Source: Liolophura sinensis (lineage: Eukaryota; Mollusca; Polyplacophora; Chitonida; Chitonidae). Taken from it: a DNA stretch of 64,000 nt. Within the stretch, counting starts at the first letter, position 1; the number at the start of each line of letters is the position of its first letter. Shown in pieces: positions 1 through 11,215 of the stretch. The notes beneath the pieces were generated by a model. That model ran no database searches. It was not told where the DNA came from and saw only the letters and a list, made by a program, of their open reading frames with translations. Made by a program: the position numbers and the translations under genes. The stretch is taken from positions 58,008,984 through 58,072,983 of the forward strand of contig NC_088300.1 of the NCBI RefSeq assembly GCF_032854445.1, read 5' to 3'.

Positions 1-280
1 AATTTCACTTTAACCATTCAGGCGCAAGTTATTTCTTTAACACGTGTGCTCATCTGTTTCCGCTGTGGTCCGTAGGGTACTTTTGTGTCATTTAACCACA
101 TGGATTTTGGTTCCGTCTAACGCCACATCGTGTTTCTGGTTTCTCTATCAAGGTGTGTCTCATGGCGTAGTCATAAGAATTCCGGATTAAAGGTTGATTT
201 GTGGAGTTACGGAGCATATCTGTTTCGAAATAACTAAGGTTATATTAATTTCCTGTTTTCTTTTATGTCTACAATTGTAA
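1..280. other. left edge, nothing recognised
   Basis: No open frame, repeat or RNA-like structure is recognised here. The clear match to unit C (17196 onward) starts only near 280-340, so this stretch is either the diverged beginning of unit A or single-copy flank. Confidence 0.5.
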
Positions 281-490
281 AATGTGGATTGAATTAATAG
301 AAATACAAATAGATATTTGGAATAAGGTAAAATTAAATGTTTTTAGATGATGACTGTTTTTGACTCGTCATTCACAATGTATACTTAAAAGCCCATTAGG
401 TGTTAAAACATATGGCAATAACTTAACCTATATATGTGTTATACATGTTTCAAAATCACACTTAATATCCAACACTGACTCCAATATTTG

Positions 491-640
491 ACGTCCATTT
501 AACTGAACCAATGTCCAACTGCATTGCTGGGAAAGAATAGATATGCTTCAGCGGAAAGTGTTTAAGGTGGCTACCTACATCACGTCTAAGCTTATATAAC
601 CAGTTGAGAGTACATCCGTACCTTCACCGAACACCGGTGT
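491..640 (+). promoter_or_regulatory. TATA-like element with CRE-like half site, unit A
   Basis: A TATATAAC core lies at 593-600, preceded by cacgtctaagc. The same layout occurs in unit B at 9376-9410 (gacgtctaggc then TTAAATAAC). Both are followed by a conserved agtacatc. The arrangement resembles a pol II core promoter whose start would fall near 625. No gene is recognised downstream, only the 39-codon frame at 1377. Unit C has lost this segment. The function is inferred only. Confidence 0.2.
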
Positions 641-1376
641 ACTAAACGCGTTCACTCACCGCAGAAAACGCATGCATTCAGCTATTCCAATGTGGGTGCG
701 CTGACACGTTTGTATTACTGATATGTCTGCTCTTCCTAGCAAAGCATAAGCTTTGACGATGCGTTAAGAGTATGCCTTCATGTTTCGAGGGCCTAATTTA
801 ATTTAATCGAGAATTTTCGATATCAATAAATGAATTATCGATAAACAAACGTTAATTTGACCCTCAGAACAGGTTTGTCAAAGGAAAAGGTTTGTTCATC
901 TATTTGGCTGGTTCATGTTTAACGTCAAACTCTTCAGCTATTTATCAAAGAGCAGGAATTAAACCCGCACCTTTACCGTGAAAGGCTAGAGAACTTTCAA
1001 GCCATAATCTCGTCCAGACTCCAAGCAAAGAGAAACGCTTCAATCGAGAAATACCAGAAGCACGTGGAGACAGACACACATAGAAATAATCGAAACTTTC
1101 GCACACGTGAACAAGGATTAAATCAATCGTGTAAATAACGATAATGATTACATTAAATTGGTAGAATGTTACATACAAGAAATATACGTTTGTTTTAGAT
1201 TGGCGTTGATGGCGCAAGATGATGCTCAAAAATCACTTTACATCTATTAAAATCCTCAAAATGATTCTTCAGGAAAGACCATTTGAAAAACTGGCACGTC
1301 AAGACCACTGATGCGAAAATGTTTGAGACCTGTGAAATAAGTCAATTTCGAGAAAGGAATCTATCCAAACAAATCC

Positions 1377-1496
1377 ATGAACGGTGCACACTATTTCAGT
1401 GAGTACAAAGGATTCCTGAGAGATCTCTTTTCTGTTCAGAAACTGTGTTGCGCTCTCTTACTATATTATTCTATCAGCGTAGACTGCTGGGCGTAA
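1377..1496 (+). other. 39-codon small ORF, copy A
   Basis: Opens at ATG 1377 and ends at TAA 1494-1496. The predicted peptide starts MNGAHYFSEYKGF and contains a hydrophobic run CCALLLYYSISV near its end. Copies B (9693-9824) and C (17494-17604) keep the same start and frame, and the two deletions in C (15 and 3 bases) are in frame. Against coding, most A/B differences change the amino acid, as expected for neutral drift, and there is no known family. Listed as a candidate only. Confidence 0.15.
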
Positions 1497-1756
1497 AAAC
1501 TAGACTCTGAATACTGTAGCATGAAGCATGACATTAGATATTCTAGGTTAGCAAATGACCAATCCAGACTTACAGACGGGATCGTGTCTGCACATAACCA
1601 GTGGTCATCACTTGTTGAAAAGCAGGCTTATTGTCTGGCCTTAAGGAAATTTAGACAGACGCTTAATAAAGTAGAGACGTTTACAAGGCAGCGAGAGGGT
1701 ATGGGCAATCTTGTAAACAGTCGGCGCTAACAAATGAAATCAGCGTGACAATACAT

Positions 1757-1993
1757 TCATTTTCTGACACTGTTGCAAATATTCATTTCCATTCGCTCGC
1801 CGTTTTCATACATGTGCATCATATTATTCAATTTGCCGTATATCAGGGGCTGTCGGAAATATTCATCAAATAATCTTATTGATGCCCCGTTTCCTGCCGA
1901 GAAGGTCTGCCTGAGAGTAAGCCACAGGCGGGCATACACACCCCAGCCGGCGTATTGACGAAATAAATCCGATAGGTTAAAGAGTTCTAGCAT
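1757..1993 (-). other. triplicated block with open minus-strand frame
   Basis: The minus strand is open for 78 codons in A, for 75 codons in B (9940-10167) and across most of the corresponding stretch in C (about 17850-18090). The ends are similar in all three (NLSDLFRQY near the start, YGKLNNMMHMYEN near the end). In B the middle is read in a shifted frame, and A/C differences are not biased to third positions. It is therefore best read as a conserved non-coding block whose open frame is incidental. No protein family is recognised. Confidence 0.2.
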
Positions 1994-3184
1994 AGATCGG
2001 TAACCGTATCAGGTAGCCCAGTGGATTCCCCGCTTGGAAATCCCTCCATAGTGACCGGCAGTGATATTACTACCAATTCCAGAGAGTATTTTGCACTGAT
2101 GGCACAGAAAAGAATGATAATGGATTCAATTAGAAAGGTACACATGGATCTGAAGACACCAAATGACAAGTTTGAAGTTTGATTATAAGTTTTTATCTGT
2201 ACAGTCTGGTGAAGTTTATTGTTAAACACTGAAACCATTGGACAACACTCAACACAAAGACGGGCAGAAGTATTTTAGCGGCATAATGTAATCTAACCCA
2301 ACACTAGAAAGACATGAAAGCTATGGTCAGACTTCCTCCACCTTGATTATAATTGCTAGCGATGCTATAAGGATTGTATTTGTATGGCACGGAGTAAAGT
2401 ACTAACAATTTATTTAATTAGCTAACTTTTGTTTACCGCAGTGAGTAAAGGTTTTTCACTTAAATGATGATGGGTTGGTTTTATGGTTGGTGGAAAACCC
2501 CGAAGGCTTGGAGTAAAACACCGATGTATGTCAGATTCTTAGCGAGTGACATTGGCATATTGGTTGAATGCAAACAGCCTTCAGTGAACTTCATTCACCT
2601 CTATCGCTTATTGTCATCAAGGACCCGAGAAAAATGGAATAACGGAGTCTATTCGATAATGCGGCTGAACTGCACTTAATTGGCAACCAGCATAACATCT
2701 ACAACAGGAACTGATAGTGACCACATCAGGTTCAAACTGGCGACTTCAGCGTCAAGCTACTAGTCGTGTTTTTGCGACATTTTCTCTACTAGACGTTCTG
2801 CTGTATCTTGAAAGTGGATTTCCAAACAACGATGCTACCATTACGTCTTAACTTTCTAACTGACATCATGTGGTCTGCATGGGATTCTTTCTCATTATCA
2901 CAATGTTAGTTATACATTGGCTTTGTCTGACATGGTCGATATGAACACCCAAATGTATAAACCATTGTTCCTTAAAATGACAGGTTATTACAATCAGTCA
3001 ATTTGCCCGATTGTCTTGTTCAGGCGTTCTCAATTTCGATCAAGAACCTCAGTTTCACTCAGTCGGAAAAGCTTTTGTCAAAACACAAAAACATTAAAAG
3101 GGAACAAATCTACAATCAGCTAATCTATTTATATATGCTTTGGGTTTTACGTCATACTTGAGTGAATCTATAGAATATGTAGCT

Positions 3185-3489
3185 AATATTGTGGGGTCCC
3201 CTGGTGGCATGTAACCGTGGTTACATATATGTACCTAATATTGTGGGGTCCTCCGTTGGCATGTAACCGTGGTTACATATATGTACCTAATATTGTGGGG
3301 TCCTCCGGTGGCATGTAACCGTAGTTGCATATATGTACCTAATATTGTGGGGTCTTCCGGTGGCATGTAACCGTGGTTGCATATATGTACCTAATATTGT
3401 GGGGTCCTCCGGTGGCATGTAGACGTGGTTGCATATACGTACCTAATATTGTGGGGTCCTCTGGTGGCATGTAACCGTGGTTGCATTTA
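3185..3489 (+). repeat. 52-bp minisatellite, about 6 copies, private to unit A
   Basis: The word aatattgtgggg recurs at 3185, 3237, 3289, 3341, 3393 and 3445, an exact 52-bp period. The first two units contain an intact inverted repeat ATGTAACC-GT-GGTTACAT (8-bp arms, 2-base spacer), and later units carry single changes in an arm. At the equivalent positions B (about 10400) and C (about 18490) have unrelated short sequence, so the array arose or survived only in A. Confidence 0.93.
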
Positions 3490-4539
3490 ACGGCTTTCTG
3501 TTGTATTTCTGGGTCTTGCAGAAAAGGCATTGGTAAAGTACATCTGTTCTGCACGATTCCATTGATAAATATAGACAGTTCACCTGTCGGCTCACCTGCG
3601 AACACAGTAAAACGGCCTGACATGGCTATAGATCTGGGAACAAGGTGACAGCTTGCGCCATGCAAATGTGACAAAGGGGAAAGTGTAGAACTCTGTAAGC
3701 AATACACCAATTCTTAACACAGAGTATAGATTGGCTACGACCCACAAGGGGAGACAGGATTCCCATAAACTGACCCTCAAAAAGGAGGGAGTGTATGCAG
3801 CTTGTGAATGACTCCGTCTATATCAATACTCGTAGTGGACTTCATTGGGGCGTTTTGTTTTATTTCATTGCACTGTCAAATTCTGACGCGAAACGCATTT
3901 AATTTTTAAAAGTAAAGTATAGTCAGCAACAATGCATTAATGCATTAATCACAGATGCTTAATGGATGGCTACCGCATTTGTTAATAAAATATTGGATTT
4001 GTTTCCTTTAGCTGAATAATGTTGTCTTCTGTAGAGAAGCTCGGCACGTCAAGTTTTGTAGTTCAGAGGATCGCCTGCTAACCCATCTTGTCAAGTGCAG
4101 TGTTGATGAAACCGCGTCATGTTGTTGTCGGATAATTCAGGTCATGTGTGTTGTTAAGAGATGAAGCCTTGCCGAACATTCAGTGTTAATGGAAATCTGT
4201 AAAGGACAAAAGACACAGGAATCGTTTTTTTTGGTGGAATGTTTCAGCGAAGTGTCTAATGCGCTATCTCAGGGTGCTGACTTAATCAACCTGGCTAGAA
4301 GTTTCAATTTTCCCCGGTGTGTTGTGTTGTCCACGTGGAGAGTCGAGTGTACAACGGAAGAAAAACATCATGCTACAGCTACCTTGTTAGGTCTCAGACA
4401 GGCCTTATTAGAGCGACCCAAAGCAGTTGCTTCAAAAAATGCACTTAATGTTTCCAAGGTGACCAGAGTTCTCATGGGGTGTAAAAAACACAAGCTGAAG
4501 TTTAAGATAACATTCATCATGCTTTCAAACAAAGTCAGA

Positions 4540-4680
4540 GGCCTCCGTGGCCGAGGTTGTTAGCGTTCTAGCGCGAAGCAATGATTGTTGATTTCCTCTC
4601 AGACCGTGGAAAGATCTGGCAGAACCCTGCGCATGGTCATGGGTTTCCTTCCACCATAATGCTAGCCGCCTTCGTATATA
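4540..4680 (+). mobile_element. old tRNA-derived SINE, 5' part, split by a second SINE
   Basis: Head ggcctccgtggccgaggttg, a diverged body, then ataatgctagccgcc. It is interrupted at 4680 by a minus-strand SINE and resumes at 4897. The orthologous SINE is present uninterrupted in B (11216) and C (19511), so it inserted before the tandem duplications. Confidence 0.85.
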
Positions 4681-4896
4681 TTTATTTATTTATTTGATTG
4701 GTGTTTTACGCCGTACTCAAGAATATTTCACTTATACGACGGCGGCCAGCATTATAGTGGGTGGAAACCGGGCAGAGCCCGGGGGAAACCACGACCATCC
4801 GCGGGTTGCTGTCAGCATGAGCTGGACCTGAACTCACAGCGACCGCATTGGTGGGAGACTCCTGGGTCATTACGCCGCGCTAGCGCGCTAACCAAC
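4681..4896 (-). mobile_element. SINE nested inside the older SINE
   Basis: Minus-strand copy reading from a tttattta tail through the family's 3' end to gcgcgctaaccaac. It is truncated by roughly 15-20 bases at its 5' head. It is flanked by a perfect 10-bp target-site duplication TTCGTATATA (4671-4680 and 4897-4906). It is better preserved than its host, and B and C lack it, so it is a later insertion. Confidence 0.93.
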
Positions 4897-4931
4897 TTCG
4901 TATATATATGAAATATTCTTGAGTACGGCGT
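4897..4931 (+). mobile_element. old SINE, 3' remainder
   Basis: Continues the host SINE after the nested insertion: the target-site duplicate, then tgaaatattcttgagtacgg. The final tail is lost. Confidence 0.8.
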
Positions 4932-5850
4932 TTGCACTCTTAATCTAGCGGTGTGCATCTCTTAAATGTTTTATCAGTGTTAATTACAAATCATGCACGT
5001 ATTTTGGCCAGTGGAACAGCCTGCTGACAGGGTTGCCTTGGACAGGGTTTTTAAGCCATTTACTAACTATTAACTTATCTAACAGACGCGGACAAAAAGA
5101 TAAATTTTTGGTCATAGTTTTAAGGCAGGCTATTACATGATATTCTATATACAATCAGTTACACTAACATGTATAATTAATACATTCGGAAACAGACATA
5201 AAATTATAAAAGTATTCGACGAATGTATGGCAAAAAAGACGTCATAACACTTATACTTATAAATATTTGTTTTCCATAAGCAGTAAAATATCTCAAAGAC
5301 ACTGTAAAGTGAGTGAACATCGCGCAGTGTAGAGATAATGTGAGTATTGTGTTACCACACAAATGTCTGGCATCGACTTTCATATCAGAATACTCTGAGG
5401 GCTTTTATTTCAAAAACACTGATATTTAGCAATACTGTGATTGGCTGTTTTTCATCAAACAATCGGGTTTGATATGGCTGGGAAAGCATGGATGCAAATA
5501 TTGAGCGTTATAACGAGATAATGGTACATCATATTTAGCAAGAATGCAAATATTTCACGATCCTCATAATAGGGTGATTACTTTTCCAAGTAGCATTAAA
5601 TCCTCACGCGACTGGCCGAGAATGTGTTCATGCTCTTTCTGCTCTAGCCTTTCCTCTAATGTAATCATGGTTTAGGATCCACTTTTCGTCCGTTCATACT
5701 TCCTCTAGACAATATATGAAAAAGACACAGGGAAAAATAATAACTACAGGTCTTCACTTGTATATATTCATATTGCCAAGGTAAATGTACTGGTATGACG
5801 GCAGTTATAATGGGTCGTCAATACGAAGACTGTGGCCTAGTGACTGGGCC

Positions 5851-5893
5851 GGGTGTCATGCCTGGTGTCATGCTTGGTGTCATGCCTGGTGTC
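5851..5893 (+). repeat. 12-bp tandem repeat, about 3.5 copies
   Basis: Repeats of ggtgtcatgcct with one c-to-t variant. The matching positions in B and C have a single ggtgtc, so this is a local expansion in A. Confidence 0.8.
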
Positions 5894-7884
5894 AATGATA
5901 TACTGTTTGCAGGATAATATTAATATGGCTATTTGAGAAATGTCAGCTGGGGGAAGCCATAAAGAAATATACAATATATGGCTTTCTAGATCCACCACTA
6001 AATGGTTTTATCGTTTGCTCTTGGAAATCAATTCTCGCCTTTAACAAATAAGACATGCATTTCTGACTGTAGCTGCTGAAACGAGTTTTAAATTCATTGC
6101 TACAAACTCTGAAGCCGTTGTCTTCTTTGTGGAATTAGATAAAATCAAGTCAGGTTTCATGAAAACAGTTATCGTCTAGAAGGGAAGGATATATAGCGGG
6201 AAGGTGACAGCAAAAGGGAAACTTTCAAGAAAGAAGTGTTTAATCTGGCGTGAATTCCCCTGTGTGATGTCATCCTAAATGTTTCTCTGAATTGACGTGC
6301 GCGACTGGCCGAAATCTGAAGGCAGCATGAAAAAATGTACAAAAAAGAGAAAGAAAATCAAAAAACAAGTGGTGATAAGCAGCTGACAGTAGTCTGTGAC
6401 TCCTGCCAACAATTTATGTCATTGTTCCTAGGTAAGAATTGTAATATTCAGCGGAAGAGAGAAAATTCAGACAGTTTTTTCAAACAAGCAGTCCAACTGT
6501 ATAGCCCGGAATCGAGGGGGAAATCTTGCATTTTAATATTGCTCTAAAGCAAATCCTAATCATGAGTGTCAAAAGTTTTTTAAACTAAGGTAATGTATTA
6601 CCTGATGGAATTATAAGAAATTATTTATACATTGATTTTGTTCAAGCAGTGAAGGACAAACACACAAAAAGAAATGAATAAACAAAAAGATGGTTATCTT
6701 AAAGTATAAAATGCACGTACTTTGTGTAATGTCTAGGAAAAGTCTAAAATACTTCAGTGAATAGGTTTATCAAACAGCAGCTGTCTAAAGCTGCATTAAA
6801 TTATATAGTATATTGCTTTTGTACGCTATAACCTGATTGATTTTCTCTCTTGTCCAATAAATCAACCAATCAGTTCAATATTGTCTCTGTTGCAGAACCT
6901 GAAGTTTTTATTAGTGTTAATTTTTTCTCTCCTTTCGGAAATGCGATTTCCGAGGCGGGTTTATCAGACCACAAGTGGTGTAAATGATTTCCACGGAAAC
7001 GACCAGAATTAATAGCGTAAAAACGCAGGGAATTTCCTTTTCATACAGTTTTGTTTATCAAGGTCTTGCTTCACGAACACAATGGAAGGTCATTTTCAAA
7101 TGATTGATCATAATGGATGGAGTATTTAGCAACTTCGTATATTTGTTAGCGTTGAAAAACGTTCGAAAAAGAAAATATGGGCGCAGAATATTGTGTTTGC
7201 AAACGTGTTGGTTCCAAGGTCATTGGCATTTCTGCACATGTTCTAAAAGCACGAGTACTTCCAGGGTTCATTCGTTTTTTGTTTGTAGTTTTTCTACACG
7301 TTAAAACGAGACATAACAGCAATATTTAATTTATCAAAATGACACAATGACGGGTTGAGGTCTAAATTAGTGAGAGAATCTTGCTAAGGTATAATTGAAA
7401 TGAACAGAATAGAAGACTTTATAGTGAGATGTTAAAGCAGTTTTGTGTTCAAGATGCAAGGCCTAACGTATAATTGAGGTAATCTGTAAACAACAAAAAG
7501 TTAGTGAATTATTCTATTAATAAATTATTGAAACAACATAAATCTATATTTCTATGCTTGTGCGTTTTACTGATTCAGTTTTATTGTACCCTGGCAGTAT
7601 CTATTAAAAGACAACTATTAATCTGTTGTCTAAACAGACAGGGAGTATTATAATGCAGACGGTGACGTCTTCTCATTTTTGCCTATTGATACTTTTTGTC
7701 TGGCATGAGATAAAAAGATATTATGAATCTCGGAAAAGATAGAGATTTTCTGATGTGTTTCTCTCCAAGAGATCACATGGGAACGGGGGTGGGATCCAGG
7801 GGGGATTACGTGACAATGAAATGAGATGTCGGTGAATATATCTGTGCCATGTAAGATTCACTTAACTATTTTATTGGAGATAAA

Positions 7885-8040
7885 ATATTTGGCAATATTT
7901 CACTTCTACTACTGCAGCCAGCATTACGACAAACTGGAAACAGGTCCGGCGGAAATCCGTGATCATCCACATTTCCACGTATGACCGTAGAGGAAACCAG
8001 CGTACTATGTTATACGATGGAGCTGGGCCTTCCGTGGGTA
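7885..8040 (-). mobile_element. ancient degenerate SINE, unit A
   Basis: On the plus strand the order aatatttcactt, gcagccagcattacga, ggcggaaatccgtgatcatc, accgtagaggaaaccagc follows the reverse complement of the family consensus. Unit C keeps a copy at about 25000-25175. The open minus-strand frames over both are by-products. Confidence 0.6.
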
Positions 8041-8517
8041 TACATACACACGGATCGTAGTTGGGATGGTTTCCGAAGCTACAAACCTTGCATTTTGTGG
8101 TAAGCTGGTTTCCATGTTGTGTAGTCATGGCTTTTGTGAAACTGGTGCAAGACCACACGATTAGTTGTTCCGAAAATTACAAAGAAAATGTAGAAACGTC
8201 TCTAATTTTGCCATTCACACGGCATCATGTTTTATACTGTACTTGTAAATATTTCTCTTAAGAATATGGAAGAAACGCTGAAAGAAAATGAGGCAACTAA
8301 AATATATCGTTCAAACTGCATACTAAGTACAGTCTCTTAGAAGGAAGAGGTAAATGCTTCCCGTTGTGCAACGGATCCCTTCACAACAAAACATAATGTT
8401 TATAGTACACATAATTCTGAACGATGTAAACGCACATATAGAGATACCACAAAGTACATCTGTATCGTCGACCAGGTCTTTCACCTGCAGCATCCAGACT
8501 ACTTGGTATCATGAACA

Positions 8518-8643
8518 AGATGTTATCACCAGAGTTGTGAACCGAGTACCAGATGGGTGAGAGGGTAAATCGGGACACTCGGGCGTCAGGGCGATCTTAA
8601 GCTCCCAGGCAAGCTCGACGTCTGGGTAGACATGGCTATCTCA
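8518..8643 (+). other. highly conserved block, unit A copy
   Basis: About 125 bp that align almost without gaps among A, B (16575-16697) and C (25489-25610), much better than neighbouring DNA. The minus strand is open for about 37 codons in each (contains YPDVELAWEL and GTRFTTLV), but the differences mostly change amino acids, so coding is unlikely. A regulatory or structural constraint, or a mobile-element remnant, is possible. Confidence 0.5.
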
Positions 8644-8887
8644 ACATGTGCGCCACATCTATTACAAAACGCTTGGTAAATAAACCCCACTAAGAACATC
8701 TAAACACTGAGGAAGATATTTTGCTGTTTCTTACTCTCTCTAACTAAATAGAGCATAAGTTGATTATTCCCCAGCCATAAACCAAGGGAAGCGGCTGAAA
8801 CAAACGCCCCATGTGCTGTAGGGGTAACGGTATAATTAGCATTGACTGAAGATCTAACACAATTCACACCAGCCCTCTCAAGACATA

Positions 8888-9130
8888 CTATTTCTTGCCG
8901 TCAACCACTGGCTTTGTACAAATATCATTCCGATTAAAACTTACACATCGATCGCGAATGTTAGTCCTTTGGCCATAATATGTAACGCTGAACTCACAGC
9001 TGGTGTGTACTCTGTGTGCAGTTAAACGTGAAGGGTGGAGTGTATTAGAGCAACGTGTTAACTGGACTGACAGAAAAAGAAGAAATATTTGTTTTAAAAG
9101 AAAGCGTTTTACCGTGTAAAAGAATGGCAT
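8888..9130 (-). other. 80-codon minus-strand frame with signal-peptide-like start, unit A
   Basis: ATG to TAG on the minus strand. The N-terminus has basic residues then a hydrophobic run (QIFLLFLSVQL) like a secretory signal. The C-terminal ~40 codons are also open in B (16939-17055) and C (25863-25987) and end in similar residues: RNDICTKPVVDGKK in A, RNDICQKPAVDGKK in B, QNDICQKPAVEGKK in C. All three have GTATGT, a possible splice donor, overlapping the terminal TAG. In B the N-terminal half is frameshifted and contains stops. It could be a decayed exon of a small secreted protein or chance; no family is identified. Confidence 0.2.
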
Positions 9131-9375
9131 GACTTACTTGCAAATAAATTGTTGTTTAGCACCCTGTTCCGCTTAACAGCTTATCAAAAGCTCACATAAT
9201 GTGTAACACTGAATCCAATATTCAACCTGCTCAAACAACACCCAACATTAATTTGACGTCCATTTAGCTCTACCAGTGTCTAACTGCTTAGTGAAGTTTA
9301 GCCTAGTGAACTTTGCTGGAGAGAAAAGTACATGCGAGCTGTAGCTGTTGATACTATAGATGGCTACCTACGCCG

Positions 9376-9420
9376 GTGATGACGTCTAGGCTTAAATAAC
9401 CAGTTTAAAGTACATCGTAA
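9376..9420 (+). promoter_or_regulatory. TATA-like element, unit B counterpart
   Basis: Paralogue of the site at 593-600. A full GACGTC core occurs just upstream of TTAAATAAC at 9392-9400. Shared spacing between A and B argues for common descent but does not prove use as a promoter. Confidence 0.18.
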
Positions 9421-9692
9421 AGTACAATCCAGATATCAGTCAGACTTCCGGAACAGACATGTTACACAACGTTCCTAGCATGTTACATATGTCAAAAATA
9501 TATTTGTTTTGGATCGGCGTTGATGGGTGAAGATTATGCTCGAAGTTTCACTTTACACCTGCTAAAATCCTCAAAATGATTCTTCAGGAAAGACCATTTG
9601 AATCTAAAAAACTGGCAAGATCACTCATGCGAAAATGTTTGAGACCTGTGAAATAGGTCAAAATCGAAGAAGGAATCAATCCAAATAAATCC

Positions 9693-9824
9693 ATGAACGG
9701 TGCCAACTATTTCAACGAGTACAAAGGATTGCTCAGAGATCTCTTTCACGTCCAGAAACTGTGTTGCGCTCTCTTACTATATCATTCTATCAGCGTAAAT
9801 AACCGAGTACAAAAACTGGACTGA
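9693..9824 (+). other. 43-codon small ORF, copy B
   Basis: Paralogue of the frame at 1377. It begins MNGANYFNEYKGL, keeps the LCCALLLY segment and ends at TGA 9822-9824 after extra codons. It has the same start as A, a different stop position and no frameshift. Confidence 0.15.
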
Positions 9825-11215
9825 CTGTATTGTACTCTGTATACTGTAATTTGAGGCATGACATTAGGTATTCTAGGTTAGTCAATGGCCAATCCAGACT
9901 TACAGACGGTATCGTGTCTAGCCACTGGTCATCGTACATTCATTTTTCCGCACTGTTGCAAATATTCATTTCCATTTTCTCGGCGTTTTCATACATGTGC
10001 ATCATAATATTCAATTTGCCGTATATCAGTGAGCCGTCGGAAATGTTCATCAAATAATTGATGCCCGTTTTTCGGCCGGAGAAGGTCTGACTGGGGGTAA
10101 ATCTTAGGTGTGTACACAGACCAATGTATTGACGAAATAAATCTGACAGGTTAAAGAGCTTTAGCATAGATCGGCATATTATGATGGATCTGAAGACATC
10201 CAGTGCGAAGTTTTCGACTGCAAGTTGTCATGTCTACAGTGCGTCTGATGTAGTTGATTGTCAAAACTGAAAACACTGGATAACTCTTTAAACAAAGACC
10301 ATGGCCTCTCTAGAAGTATTTTTGACGGTATAATGTTATCTAACTCAACACTAGAAAGAGCGAAAGCCTATAGTAAGATTGTTTTTCGCAAATAGGCGCG
10401 GTCACATATAACGGCTTTTTGCGAACACGTGATATTTTTGGGTCTGGCAGAAAAGGCATAGGTGAAGTACGTCTGTTCTACACGATTCCATTGATAAATG
10501 TAGACAGTTCACCTGTCGGCTCACCTCCGAACAAAGGAAAGCCGGTCTGACAGGGCTGTAGATCTGGGAACAAGGCGGCAGCTTGTGCCACGCGAATGTG
10601 ACAAATGTGTAGGACTGTGTAGACAATACGCTGACTCTTTCACACAGGCCATGTATTGGTTGCGACCCACAAGGAGAATCTGCACTCCCAGTAGCGAGGA
10701 CATCAAATTTTGGTGTTAAGAGGATCGTCTGCTAACAAAACTTGTCAGGTGCAGTGTTGATGAAACCGCGTCATGTTGTTTTTGGATAATTCAGGTCATG
10801 TGTGTTGGTAAGAGATGAGGCCACGAAGCCTTACAGCACATTCAGTGTTAATGGAAATCTGCTAAAGACAAAAGACACAGAAATCGTTTTTTGTGTGGAA
10901 TGTTTCAGCGAAGTGTTTAATGCGCTATCTCAGAGTGCTGGCTTAATCAATCTAGCCAGAAGTTCCAATTTACCCCAGGGTGTAACAGTCTTGTCCACGT
11001 GGTGGGACGAGCGTGTACGACGGAAGAAAAACATCATGCAATAGCGACCTTGTTATGCCCCTGTCTGTGCGATAGGGCTTATTAGAGCGACCCAGAGCAG
11101 TTGCTTCCAAAAACGCACTTAATGTTTCCCAAGGTGACCAGAGCTGTCATGCGGTGAAAAAAAAACACAAGGTGAAGTATAAAGATAACATACATCATAC
11201 TTACAAGCAATATCA

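Larger units (their letters stand above)
280..9170 (+). repeat. tandem duplication unit A (about 8.9 kb, non-coding)
   Basis: First of three tandem copies. Anchors shared in order with B and/or C include gacgtccattta at 491, an open 39-codon frame at 1377, a block at 1757-1993, aacccaacactagaaag near 2290, gatgaaaccgcg near 4107, an old SINE at 4540, aaaaagacgtcataac near 5233, gattgatcat near 7100, a strongly conserved block at 8518-8643 and a minus-strand peptide-like block at 8888-9010. Private to A are a 52-bp minisatellite (3185-3489), a nested SINE (4681-4896) and a 12-bp repeat (5851-5893). There is no long open frame, so it behaves as duplicated intergenic or intronic DNA. A decayed gene or large transposon is possible but nothing recognisable supports it. 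Confidence 0.85.

Noticed and set aside
1757-1993. Conserved minus-strand protein in the three units
   Set aside because: The middle of the B copy is in another frame and A/C differences are not concentrated at third positions.
3339-3710. 123-codon minus frame
   Set aside because: Its C-terminal half is the 52-bp minisatellite read backwards, and the rest is frameshifted in the B and C copies.
4183-4563. 126-codon plus frame, with similar frames at 10802-11044 and 19190-19387
   Set aside because: The shared ECFSEVSNALSQG segment is part of the duplicated unit, but the frames diverge through single-base indels and the A frame runs into SINE sequence. No codon-position bias was seen.
7871-8158. 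95-codon minus frame and its counterpart at 25018-25293
   Set aside because: Much of both frames overlaps the ancient degenerate SINE (7885-8040 and 25000-25175); the remaining codons show no independent coding evidence.
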